Under the pieces are notes generated by a model. That model was not told the DNA's origin. It worked only from the letters and a program-made list of their open reading frames with translations, and ran no database searches. This document shows, one piece after another, positions 9,131 to 21,530 of a DNA stretch of 64,000 nucleotides. The DNA is from Tateyamaria sp947503385 (GTDB lineage Bacteria; Pseudomonadota; Alphaproteobacteria; Rhodobacterales; Rhodobacteraceae). The position numbers were made by a program, and so were the translations under genes. The DNA is taken from NCBI RefSeq assembly GCF_051195235.1, contig NZ_JBNFZM010000009.1:1-64000 (forward strand), given 5' to 3'. Numbering within the stretch: position 1 is the stretch's first letter; every line of letters starts with the position of its first letter.

Positions 9131-9295
9131 TCAGGCGTCTTCGTTCAGCAGTTCATCAAGCTCTGCATCGACGTCGATTTCGACGGTCTGATCAGAAACA
9201 ATGGTTTCGGTTTCCATTGCTTCTGCTTCAAAGAACAGCTCAGGTGAAGAAGCACCAAAGAAAGCAGGCTTTTTTTCGGTTGTAAACTTAAGCAT
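9131..9295 (-). CDS. Candidate precursor peptide, 54 residues
   Basis: The ATG at 9295 is preceded by an excellent AAAGGAG nine bases away. The frame encodes a 54-residue peptide beginning MLKFTTEKKPAFFGASSPEL, continuing through an FFEAEAMETETIV stretch, and ending DVDAELDELLNEDA. The N-terminus is basic and aromatic. The C-terminal half is strongly acidic and lacks Cys, Trp, Tyr, His and Arg. I find no known homologue in memory. It opens an operon with a hairpin, an oligopeptidase, an exporter, a methyltransferase, a dehydrogenase and a PLP enzyme, so a biosynthetic precursor is the best guess. A small regulatory or structural protein is the alternative. Confidence 0.7.
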   Translation of the reverse strand: MLKFTTEKKPAFFGASSPELFFEAEAMETETIVSDQTVEIDVDAELDELLNEDA

Positions 9296-9928
9296 CGTCG
9301 TTCTCCTTTATTGAGTTGACGTTGCGCACTTCGCTGAACAACGTAAGCAAGCAACACCTCTAGCCATGGCAGAGTTTTTTCAAATCACAACTCACGATAG
9401 AATTTTTGGATAATTGCGCTGATATCCGCCTGCAACGATCCCGCGCGACACCGATTAACTGAATCGATGCCCATATTTTGGTCACGTAGACCCGATTTTT
9501 GGCAACCGGCTACCAGATTGAGCGACTCATCCTTTCAGCCGAGGCGGAAGCGTGGGTATCGCCCGCAGGCCCCGAGAGGCCGCATTATGCCCTTGCCGAA
9601 AACGGGACGAGTTCCGTCCGGTCCCGCACTCACAAGTCACGGGGACTATTCAGGTGGGCCGATCAAGGCACATCGCCCCTGGTTCTGCATCAGGTCATCA
9701 AGAACGGCCGTCTTTGTCACGACGCGGGACCCAATCGACACTATTGGAAAACCCTGCACTGCAAACCAGACCACGCCGCTTTTGAGTCCGGGTTTGCTGT
9801 GTCCGCTGTCTGCGTGGGTTTGCCGGTTCTTTTGGTGATATTGACGGTCTGTTGCTTTGGGTGAAGGCGGGCTGAAGCCCGCCCTACGCTTGGGGGTGGG
9901 GTTGGGGGCAAGATGACCTGAGGCGGGG
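9296..9928. other. Intergenic region with likely operon promoter side
   Basis: About 630 bases lie between the peptide gene and the ParB-like gene. Overlapping plus-strand frames between 9467 and 9864 show no recognisable protein and no convincing ribosome binding site. The AT-richer part at roughly 9300-9430 is where a minus-strand promoter for the peptide operon should lie, but I could not assign clear -35/-10 boxes. A GC-rich palindrome is listed separately. Confidence 0.5.
9866..9883. repeat. REP-like GC-rich palindrome
   Basis: The 18-base sequence GGCGGGCTGAAGCCCGCC is a perfect inverted repeat followed by CTACG. Units of this look are dispersed between genes in many Rhodobacterales genomes. 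It sits between the ParB-like gene and the peptide operon. Confidence 0.6.
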
Positions 9929-10771
9929 TCAATCGCCGGGCAGGAAGGTGCGTTCGATCACCTCCATCACATCATCCATCAGGCCCGGACTGCGGGCTTC
10001 GGGGCCGGAGAAGCGGAGTATCCAGCCGGATTTGGCGTATTCGCGGCGGATTTGCAGTTTGTGGGAGATCTTGATCGAGCGGCGGGGGGCGGTCGGGGTG
10101 TCGGGGGCGGTTTCTTCGTATTTTGGGTTTAGGGCCTCGTGAATCACGGGTTCGAGGGCCGCCCATTGACCGGCGAGCGTGTCGCTGCGGGCGGTGCGGA
10201 GGGCATCGTTCAGCAAATCTTCCCACCCGGCGCGCATGGCCGCCGCCAGACGTTCGATGCGGGCGATGCTGAGGCGTTCGGGTGTGGCAAAGAGGCCGTC
10301 AAAGCATTGCACGGCCATGACAATGGAGCGCAGGCGGGTGCGTTTCTGGCGCGACAGGCCGCGGAACATCTTTTCTATGGCGTCGTCTTCGGTCTCGAAG
10401 AGCCCGTTGTGCAGGCATTGGTTGATCAGGCGGCCCTTCTCCCACGGGCTGATCTGGGCGCGGATTTCGTTTTCGGCGACCATGCTGGCGAGCGCGGCGG
10501 GGATGTCGGCGGGCTGGCGGAGGAAGGCGGCGATTGTGTCAAAGCCGTTCGCGGTGCAGGCGGCAAGCCGTCGGTGGCCCGAGATGAGGCCATAGCGGCG
10601 GCCCTCATGCGGTTCGGACAGTTCAAACAGTTCGATCGGTTGGCGCAGCCCTTCGAGGGCGATGGACATCTCAAGTTCGGCGGTGGCCTCGGGGTCGTGG
10701 ATGTCCCGGTCGCGGGGCAGCGCGTCGGGCATGATCTGGGTGACGGGAATGTCGCGGAGCGGATCGGTCAT
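9929..10771 (-). CDS. ParB/RepB/Spo0J-family N-terminal domain protein (orphan)
   Basis: About 280 residues. The N-terminal part contains the ParB-like nuclease fold, with the characteristic GLISGHRRLAA motif near residue 65 and the helix containing ENEIRAQISPWEKGR near residue 103. A helical central region follows, and the C-terminus carries a SIKISHKLQIRREYAKSGWILRF segment. There is no adjacent parA and no replication origin gene, so it is probably a ParB-like regulator or remnant of plasmid origin (RepB-like) rather than the chromosomal segregation protein. I prefer the ATG at 10771 because GAGG lies upstream. An in-frame ATG at 10783 is possible. Confidence 0.75.
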   Translation of the reverse strand: MTDPLRDIPVTQIMPDALPRDRDIHDPEATAELEMSIALEGLRQPIELFELSEPHEGRRYGLISGHRRLAACTANGFDTIAAFLRQPADIPAALASMVAENEIRAQISPWEKGRLINQCLHNGLFETEDDAIEKMFRGLSRQKRTRLRSIVMAVQCFDGLFATPERLSIARIERLAAAMRAGWEDLLNDALRTARSDTLAGQWAALEPVIHEALNPKYEETAPDTPTAPRRSIKISHKLQIRREYAKSGWILRFSGPEARSPGLMDDVMEVIERTFLPGD

Positions 10772-10873
10772 GGGGGGCCTCATGGTTGCTGGGGTGCAGT
10801 ATGAGGCGTGTGCGCGGGGTGTTGCGCGGTGGCGGAGGGCACCGGGCGGTGCCCTCCGGTCTTGGGTCCGGGA

Positions 10874-11359
10874 TCAGCTTGCCGCGTCGGGCAGGATCAC
10901 GGTGTCGATCACGTGGATCACGCCGTTGGAGGTTTCGATATCGGCGGAGGTGACGGTCGCGTTTTCCACCATCACGCCGTTGTCGAGGTCGATGGTGATG
11001 GATTCACCCTGCACGGTGGCGGCTTCCATGTCGTCTTGCAGGTCTGTCGACATCACTTTGCCCGGCACCACGTGGTAGGTCAGGATTGCGGTCAGCATGT
11101 CCTTGTTCTCGGGCTTGAGCAGGTTTTCGACGGTGCCTTCGGGCAGGGCGGCAAAGGCTGCGTCTGTGGGGGCGAAGACGGTGAAGGGGCCGTCGCCCTT
11201 GAGCGTGTCGACGAGGCCAGCGGCCTGCACGGCGGCGACGAGGGTTTCAAAGGAGCCTGCGTTCACGGCGGTGTCCACGATGTCTTTTTTCGCGCCGGCC
11301 AGTGTGGCGGTGGCAAAAGCAAGCGTGGCGGCGGAGGCCAGAAGGGTTGTGCGGATCAT
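10874..11359 (-). CDS. Secreted fasciclin-domain protein
   Basis: The 161-residue protein starts with a clear signal peptide (MIRTTLLASAATLAFATATLAGA), preceded by GGGAGA. The rest is one fasciclin (FAS1) domain, with the conserved FTVFAPTDAAFAALP block near residue 60, the YHVVPGK motif near 95 and a final VIHVIDTVILP. Such small periplasmic FAS1 proteins are common in proteobacteria and are linked to surface adhesion or extracytoplasmic stress. It stands alone here, with a start corrected from a longer open frame that extends to 11512. Confidence 0.9.
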   Translation of the reverse strand: MIRTTLLASAATLAFATATLAGAKKDIVDTAVNAGSFETLVAAVQAAGLVDTLKGDGPFTVFAPTDAAFAALPEGTVENLLKPENKDMLTAILTYHVVPGKVMSTDLQDDMEAATVQGESITIDLDNGVMVENATVTSADIETSNGVIHVIDTVILPDAAS

Positions 11360-11606
11360 TAAAGTATCTCCCAAGGTTTGAGCGATGCGCCAGTGTGGCA
11401 TCAATGGGGAAACGTGGCGGTGGCCGGTCTGGATCAGTGGGAAATTTTTCCACGCGGCCTTGAAACAGGGGCCGGAATGCCTAAGCCGGGGCTGTTGCGG
11501 GCGTCCACTCACGACTTTGTTAAGTCTGGCAAAAATCCGCTGGTGGCTTGTGCCCGGCGCGCGGGGTTTGCACAGTTGCGGCGACGCGGGTTGAGGAGAC
11601 GGTGTG

Positions 11607-13100
11607 ATGGGATTTGCGATGTCGGTGCTGGAGGGGTTTGTCTATCTGTTTGTGCTGGTGGTGGGGCTGATCGTTGCGGGGCTGATCGTGATGTTCGTGG
11701 TGGACCGCGTGCAGACGGGTGATGCGATCCGGCGGAATTATCCGGTGATCGGGCGGTTCCGGCATCTGTTCAGCCAGCTGGGGGAGTTCTTTCGCCAGTA
11801 CTTCTTTGCGATGGACCGGGAGGAATTGCCGTTCAACCGCGCACAGCGCGAGTGGGTCAAGCGGGCGGGCGAGGGGCACAGCCTGACGGTGGCCTTTGGA
11901 TCGACGCGGAACCTGTCGGTGCCGGGGACGCCGATATTCATCAATGCGGCCTTTCCCCCGTTGGAAGATCAGTATGCCCGCACCGCCCCCATGGTGATCG
12001 GACCCGGTGCAGCGGCGCCCTATACCGCGCGATCCTTTTTCAACATTTCGGGGATGAGCTATGGCGCGATCTCCAAACCGGCGGTGCGGGCCTTGAGCCG
12101 CGGCGCGAAAGAGGCTGGCATCTGGATGAACACGGGCGAGGGCGGGCTGAGCCCGATGCATCTGGAGGGGGGCTGCGACATCGTCTTTCAGATCGGGACG
12201 GCCAAATTCGGCGTGCGGGACGCCGATGGCAATCTGAGCGACGACAGGCTGCGCGCGGTGGCAGCGCACAGCCAAGTGCGCATGTTCGAGATCAAGCTGG
12301 CGCAGGGGGCCAAGCCCGGCAAGGGCGGCATCCTGCCCGCAGAGAAGGTGACGGCGGAGATTGCAGACATCCGCGGCCTACGGGTTGGGCAGGCGGGCAT
12401 CTCGCCCAACCGGCACGCGGAGGTCGACGACTGGGACGACCTGCTGGATCTCATCCACCGGGTGCGGACGGTCACGGGCAAGCCGGTGGGGATCAAGACG
12501 GTGATGGGGGCCGAAGCCCCGATCGAAGATCTGTTCGCGACCATCAACCGGCGCGGGGCGGACTGCGCGCCCGATTTTATCACCATCGACGGGGGCGAGG
12601 GCGGCACCGGTGCCGCCCCCATGCCGCTGATTGATCTGGTGGGCATGTCGATCCGCGAGGCGCTGATTGCGGCCGTGGACCTGCGGGATGCTGCGGGTCT
12701 CAAGGATCGCATCCGTATTATCGCCAGTGGCAAGCTGGTGAACCCCGGCGATGTGGCTTGGGCCATTGCAGCCGGAGCGGATTTCATCACCTCGGCGCGG
12801 GGCTTCATGTTCAGCCTTGGCTGCATTCAGGCGCTCAAATGCAACAAGAACACCTGCCCCACGGGCATCACCACCCATGACAAGCGGTTCCAGCAGGGCC
12901 TTGTGGTGGAAGACAAGGAAAAACGTGTGACCCGCTATGCGCGCGAGATCATCCACGAGGTCGAAACCATCGCCCATTCCGTTGGCGTGGCCGAGCCACG
13001 GATGATGCGGCGGCGGCATGTGCGGATTGTGCAGGGCGATGGCCGGTCCAAACCGCTGAACACGATTGCGCCAAGTTACAAGTCGGTGACAAGCCCGTGA
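11607..13100 (+). CDS. FMN-binding glutamate-synthase-family protein
   Basis: This 497-residue protein has an N-terminal membrane helix (about residues 10-33) and then the FMN/Fe-S synthase domain of glutamate synthase large subunits. Recognisable features are NISGMSYGAISKPAVRALSRGA, EGGLSPMH, GGEGGTGAAPMPLID and the LGCIQALKCNKNTCPTGI cysteine cluster. It lacks the glutaminase domain, so it is not classical GltB. Family members occur widely in Roseobacters and are annotated as FMN-binding glutamate synthases of uncertain physiological reaction. GAGGAGA precedes the ATG. A GTG lies one codon upstream. Confidence 0.85.
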   Translation: MGFAMSVLEGFVYLFVLVVGLIVAGLIVMFVVDRVQTGDAIRRNYPVIGRFRHLFSQLGEFFRQYFFAMDREELPFNRAQREWVKRAGEGHSLTVAFGSTRNLSVPGTPIFINAAFPPLEDQYARTAPMVIGPGAAAPYTARSFFNISGMSYGAISKPAVRALSRGAKEAGIWMNTGEGGLSPMHLEGGCDIVFQIGTAKFGVRDADGNLSDDRLRAVAAHSQVRMFEIKLAQGAKPGKGGILPAEKVTAEIADIRGLRVGQAGISPNRHAEVDDWDDLLDLIHRVRTVTGKPVGIKTVMGAEAPIEDLFATINRRGADCAPDFITIDGGEGGTGAAPMPLIDLVGMSIREALIAAVDLRDAAGLKDRIRIIASGKLVNPGDVAWAIAAGADFITSARGFMFSLGCIQALKCNKNTCPTGITTHDKRFQQGLVVEDKEKRVTRYAREIIHEVETIAHSVGVAEPRMMRRRHVRIVQGDGRSKPLNTIAPSYKSVTSP

Positions 13101-13175
13101 GGTGATATCATTTTGCCGGACACGCTATCCCATCTATGTGCCAGAGTGACCGGAACATGATCGGAGAGCACCTGA

Positions 13176-14078
13176 ATGGCCCATCGCTGGAAGAATGACC
13201 TGACCCGCGCGGACGCGACACCCTACGCCGCCTTTATGAACCGCCGCCAGTTGATGGGCGGTGCATTGGGTCTGGGCCTGATCGGCGCAGCCGGGGCGGC
13301 ACGCGCCGCAGAGGAACTGGTGCCCAACAGTTGGGAAGACATCACCCAATACAATAACTATTACGAGTTCGGCACGCGCAAGGACGACCCCGCGCGCAAT
13401 GCCCACACGCTGACCACGTCGCCGTGGACGGTGAAGATTGACGGGCTGGTCGACAATCCGGGCGACTATTCCATGGCGCAGATCCTCGACGCGATGACGA
13501 TCGAAGAGCGCATCTACCGGTTCCGCTGTGTCGAGGCGTGGTCGATGGTGATCCCATGGAACGGGTTTGAGTTGGCCGATCTGCTGACCATGGCCGGTGT
13601 GCAGGACGGCGCGAAATATGTGGCCTTTGAAACCGCGCTGCGCCCTGACGAGATGCCCGGCGTCAGCTACCCGGTGCTGGACTGGCCCTATGTCGAAGGG
13701 TTGCGTCTGGATGAGGCGATGCACCCGCTGACGATGATGGCCACGGGGATTTACGGCAAGACCATCCCAAACCAGAACGGCGCGCCCATGCGGTTGGTGG
13801 TGCCGTGGAAGTACGGCTTTAAGTCGATCAAGTCGATTGTGCGCATCACGTTGACCGAGGACGAACCGCCGACCTCGTGGAACAAGGCGAATGCGCGGGA
13901 ATACGGGTTCTATAGTAATGTGAACCCGGAGGTGGATCACCCACGCTGGAGCCAGGCCTCGGAACGGTTGGTGGGTGGCGGGCTGTTTGCCAGACGTCAG
14001 CCGACGTTGATGTTCAACGGCTATGCCGACGAGGTGGCCAGCCTTTACGAAGGCATGGACCTCAGCAAATTCATCTGA
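13176..14078 (+). CDS. msrP: Protein-methionine-sulfoxide reductase catalytic subunit MsrP
   Basis: The 300-residue protein aligns along its length with E. coli MsrP (YedY), a periplasmic molybdopterin enzyme that reduces methionine sulfoxide in envelope proteins. A twin-arginine signal (NRRQLMGG followed by a hydrophobic run ending at ARA) is near residues 21-46. The molybdenum-ligand cysteine lies in YRFRCVEAWSMV. The blocks PYVEGLRLDEAMHPLT and VPWKYGFKSIKSIV are typical. It is followed 20 bases later by its membrane partner MsrQ. Confidence 0.95.
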   Translation: MAHRWKNDLTRADATPYAAFMNRRQLMGGALGLGLIGAAGAARAAEELVPNSWEDITQYNNYYEFGTRKDDPARNAHTLTTSPWTVKIDGLVDNPGDYSMAQILDAMTIEERIYRFRCVEAWSMVIPWNGFELADLLTMAGVQDGAKYVAFETALRPDEMPGVSYPVLDWPYVEGLRLDEAMHPLTMMATGIYGKTIPNQNGAPMRLVVPWKYGFKSIKSIVRITLTEDEPPTSWNKANAREYGFYSNVNPEVDHPRWSQASERLVGGGLFARRQPTLMFNGYADEVASLYEGMDLSKFI

Positions 14079-14098
14079 GGCCCGTATATAGTAGTACA

Positions 14099-14704
14099 AT
14101 GAGCATCGCGGATCGCATCAACCCTTTGGCGCGAAAACTGCCCACATGGGTGGTTTACGTGCTGTACCTCCTGCCGGTGCCAGTGCTGTTGTACATGGCG
14201 CAGACCGGAGGCCTTGGCCGTGAGCCGGTCAAGGCGCTGGAACATGAGCTGGGCGAGATCGCCATTCAGCTTTTGATCATCGGGTTGTGCATCTCGCCCT
14301 TGCGCCGCTTTGCGGGTGTGAACCTGCTAAAGTTCCGGCGGGCGTTCGGGATTTTGGCGTTTGTCTATGTGGTGCTGCACCTGCTGGTCTGGGCGGTGCT
14401 GGATGTGCAGACGCTGGAACGCGTCTGGGCCGATATCGTGAAGCGGCCATATATAACGGTCGGCATGGGCGCGTTTGTCCTGATGCTGCCGTTGATCGCG
14501 ACATCGAACAACCGGGCGGTGCGCTGGCTGGGTCCGCTGTGGCGGCAGGTGCACCTGCTGACCTATCCCGTGGTTCTGCTGGCGGCGGTGCATTTCATCT
14601 GGGTCCGCAAAGGGTTTCAGATCGAGCCGATCTTGTACTTGGCGGTGATCGGGGGACTGCTGGCGCTGCGCTTGATTCCAAAACGGGCGCGAGTCGCGGC
14701 CTGA
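14099..14704 (+). CDS. msrQ: Protein-methionine-sulfoxide reductase heme-binding subunit MsrQ
   Basis: This 201-residue membrane protein of the ferric-reductase-like family has about six hydrophobic helices. Heme-ligating histidines sit in the VLHLLVWAVLD and HLLTYPVVLLAAVHF segments. MsrQ takes electrons from the quinone pool or flavin reductase and passes them to MsrP in the periplasm. The gene directly follows msrP, as in most proteobacteria. Confidence 0.94.
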   Translation: MSIADRINPLARKLPTWVVYVLYLLPVPVLLYMAQTGGLGREPVKALEHELGEIAIQLLIIGLCISPLRRFAGVNLLKFRRAFGILAFVYVVLHLLVWAVLDVQTLERVWADIVKRPYITVGMGAFVLMLPLIATSNNRAVRWLGPLWRQVHLLTYPVVLLAAVHFIWVRKGFQIEPILYLAVIGGLLALRLIPKRARVAA

Positions 14705-14928
14705 CTCGGCCCGATTCAGGTGAGTCTGGTGCGAGTCTGGGGACAGTCTTGGGGATAAGTCTGAGGATACCGCAATATGTGGGAATCCGAGTCGGGTTCG
14801 GGCGTGTCAGCGTATGCTAATTCGGCGGTAACTGTTGAGCTGAGTCGATTTTTTGCCTGACTAACTATATGTTTTAGAACGACAAATGCACTTTTTTGAA
14901 AAAATGTGACGATTTCCGAAAAAAGCGC

Positions 14929-14957
14929 TTGCGGGCACCCCGCACTAACCGTAGAAC
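14929..14957 (+). promoter_or_regulatory. Probable rRNA operon promoter
   Basis: A -35 TTGCGG and a -10 TAGAAC are separated by 17 bases, preceded by A-rich sequence resembling an UP element. The -10 box is followed by a CCCCCCTCACC run, a look shared by Rhodobacterales rRNA promoters. It lies about 400 bases before the mature 16S end. Confidence 0.6.
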
Positions 14958-15108
14958 CCCCCTCACCGGCGGCGCAGAGATGCACCAACGGGGCGCCAGA
15001 CGGGCCGACGCGGAGACGCAGACGCAACGAGGCGGAAGAAAAATCTGAGGTAAACGAGGCGGGGCGCGCCAAAGAAGTTAGGGCGCATCCAGTCACTTTT
15101 GTCTCTAC

Positions 15109-15120
15109 GCTCTTTGAAAT
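15109..15120 (+). promoter_or_regulatory. boxA-like antitermination element
   Basis: CGCTCTTTGAAA resembles the bacterial rRNA boxA (TGCTCTTTAACA) bound by NusB/S10, and its position in the leader before 16S is as expected. Confidence 0.5.
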
Positions 15121-15351
15121 TGATGAATAACTGAAGAGATATGTGGGCGGTTTGGTTCATTTCGATGGATCAACGTCTGTATATCGCGCTAGTAGGGGCA
15201 ACCCGATAATCTAGTGTCAGCTTCACTGTTTGAACGGCTTTCGGTTTCTTATGAAACCTGAAGCACATCAAACAGATGACTTCATCTGCCCTAGCCGGCA
15301 GATGAGATGTGCAGAGGTTCGAACGTCAAGGATATGTCGGCAACGGCATTT

Positions 15352-16818
<1,467 letters not shown>

Positions 16819-16947
16819 GTTTCTAGTATCCTAGAGCTTGCTCTGGATCGTGAAACACTTAGCAAGAGACGCAACAAAGCGTCTCAAACATCAGGACCGA
16901 GCCGTCCTCATATCTCTTCAGTACAGAACACGGGCTACCGCCCGTAT

Positions 16948-17024
<77 letters not shown>

Positions 17025-17196
17025 AGCGATTTCTGCCGCAGGCAGAATCGCGTTGTCGTGGCAGTGCATTCGCATGGCGAATGTCACGAGAACGACTTTG
17101 CAACACTGACACCCGGAATTGCAGTTGGGTGCCGCTCTCGGGCGCTTCTTTCGGAAGCCCCTACCGCGCACTTCCACAATTCTGGATCAGAATTGT

Positions 17197-17272
17197 GGGG
17201 CCTTAGCTCAGCTGGGAGAGCGCCTGATTTGCATTCAGGAGGTCAGCGGTTCGATCCCGCTAGGCTCCACCA
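17197..17272 (+). tRNA. tRNA-Ala (anticodon TGC)
   Basis: A 76-base cloverleaf starting GGGGCCTTAGCTCAGC, with anticodon loop TTTGCAT, T-arm GGTTCGATCCC and an encoded CCA. It is the second spacer tRNA of the rRNA operon. Confidence 0.97.
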
Positions 17273-17691
17273 TATCCTGCCCGATTAGATCGCTAAGCAC
17301 TGCACAGTGTTTAGCCGTCCAATCGGACGACATTGTCAGCGCAAGCTGATTTGACATCGTTTAGAGAGATACAAGTTACTTTGAGAGCAATCTCAAAGTG
17401 ACAATCAACACTGTTTGATCGCCCGAGTGTGGGTCAGATCTCAGTTTGGTTCCACTTCGGTGGAAGGCGTTGTTTCAGGGTGCTTCCTCGCCCGTTACGA
17501 CGTATCCCGAGCTGAAACGAACAGAGTTGTCCAAGTCAAGTACACTAACCCGCGTGTCCGCACGGGCACGCACCGATCCTTTCATCGACATCGAAAGGAT
17601 CATGGGAAAGTATGCTTTTGACCAGAAAATGTGGCCCAGTTGTTCCAGCTTCTGAGCCGTCGAAGACGCAAGTCTTTCTTTTTCTGGATCA

Positions 17692-20517
<2,826 letters not shown>

Positions 20518-20612
20518 ATCCAGTAGAAGCAAGACTTCGAACAATCAGAGCATACACATCACAAAGTCGTACATGACTTGGACATTTTGATTTCGCGTTG
20601 AGCGGTTTTTTC

Positions 20613-20731
20613 GGTTTGGTGGTCATAGCGCAAGCAAAACACCCGGTCCCATCCCGAACCCGGCCGTTAAGTGCTGTTGCGCCGATGGTACTGCATCTTA
20701 AGGTGTGGGAGAGTAGGTCACTGCCAAACCT
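20613..20731 (+). rRNA. rrf: 5S ribosomal RNA
   Basis: About 119 bases with complementary ends (GGTTTGGTGGTCAT and CACTGCCAAACCT) and the conserved CCCATCCCGAAC loop, located about 95 bases after 23S. Ends are estimated from the terminal helix. Confidence 0.95.
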
Positions 20732-20779
20732 AAAAAGCCGCTCAATGCGTGTATCTCTCTTACGATGCACTCAAAAAAT

Positions 20780-20804
20780 GCCGCCCCCCGGGGCGGTTTT
20801 TTTT
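20780..20804 (+). terminator. rRNA operon terminator
   Basis: A GC-rich hairpin (CCGCCCC/GGGGCGG) is followed by eight thymines, about 50 bases after 5S. Confidence 0.85.
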
Positions 20805-20854
20805 GTGTCTGGACGACTGTCGTTTTTGGGACGCGTCATCCAGCCCTGATAGCG

Positions 20855-21379
20855 CTAGGATTGGTTCGCGCGCAGCGCGGCAGTTACGAATTGTGTCTTT
20901 CTGTCCGCATAATCCGCACGCCCGCCATCCCCGAGTGCTCGGACCAGAGTGTGTTTCAGCTCGGAGTATCGTTCGCGCAGGTCAGGATCCGCACGCAATG
21001 CGTCACGGAACGCGACCTGCTCCGCAAAGGCGGCATCGCCGCACGGGTAAAGATGCAGGTTGTGCGTTCTCACATCACCAGCCCGCAGGCGAATAAACAA
21101 TCGCCCGCTGCGCTCTCCACGGTCGAGATACCCCAACTGGACCAGCGCCCTTGCAACCTGTTCGCTGTGGCGCGCCTGCATGGCGATATCGAGGATCGGT
21201 TTGGCGGCCAGCCCGGGAACGGACGTGCTGCCGATATGTTCCAACGCGTAAGGGACACCGGCCACGGCTTGCGCAATCTCCATCGCCTCGCGGCGGTACA
21301 GATCGGCCCATTGCGGCGCGTGATCCATCAGGCTGAGCGTGCCCTGCTTGAGACCTAGGATGTCCTTCCCGGATGTCAT
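20855..21379 (-). CDS. GrpB family protein (UPF0157, nucleotidyltransferase-like)
   Basis: About 174 residues. The GrpB signature is present: an EHIGSTSVPGLAAKPILDI block near residue 49, an HNLHLYPCGD motif near residue 108 and FRDALRADPDLRERYSELK. The fold is related to minimal nucleotidyltransferases, but substrates are undefined. I chose the ATG at 21379 because the domain begins right after it. The open frame continues to 21532 but the extra 51 residues overlap the divergent gene and look noncoding. Confidence 0.82.
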   Translation of the reverse strand: MTSGKDILGLKQGTLSLMDHAPQWADLYRREAMEIAQAVAGVPYALEHIGSTSVPGLAAKPILDIAMQARHSEQVARALVQLGYLDRGERSGRLFIRLRAGDVRTHNLHLYPCGDAAFAEQVAFRDALRADPDLRERYSELKHTLVRALGDGGRADYADRKTQFVTAALRANQS

Positions 21380-21530
21380 ATGCCTGTCCCGCCCCAAGTT
21401 GCGTGTCGTCCTGCGCCAAACCTGCCCTGCGGGCGACCATAACATACGGTGGTGCGCGTCTGACGGCATTGTGAGGACCTGAACCCGCGAAAGCCTTGAT
21501 CTGTACGGCCCTACGGTCACATTGCGCAGC

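Larger units (their letters stand above)
14705..15351 (+). other. rRNA operon upstream/leader region
   Basis: No protein gene was supported in this 650-base stretch. It holds the rRNA promoter near 14929-14957 and a boxA antitermination element near 15109, both listed separately. The remainder is the 5' leader of the pre-rRNA, processed away by RNases. Confidence 0.75.

Noticed and set aside
9145..9357. 70-codon minus-strand frame overlapping the peptide gene
   Set aside because: It has no ribosome binding site and lies in a different frame. The 54-codon frame has the ideal start signals.
9467..9864. Overlapping plus-strand frames of 77-123 codons
   Set aside because: No ribosome binding site or recognisable protein was seen, and several frames compete.
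14716..15096. 126-codon minus-strand frame
   Set aside because: It covers the rRNA promoter and leader and has no family resemblance.
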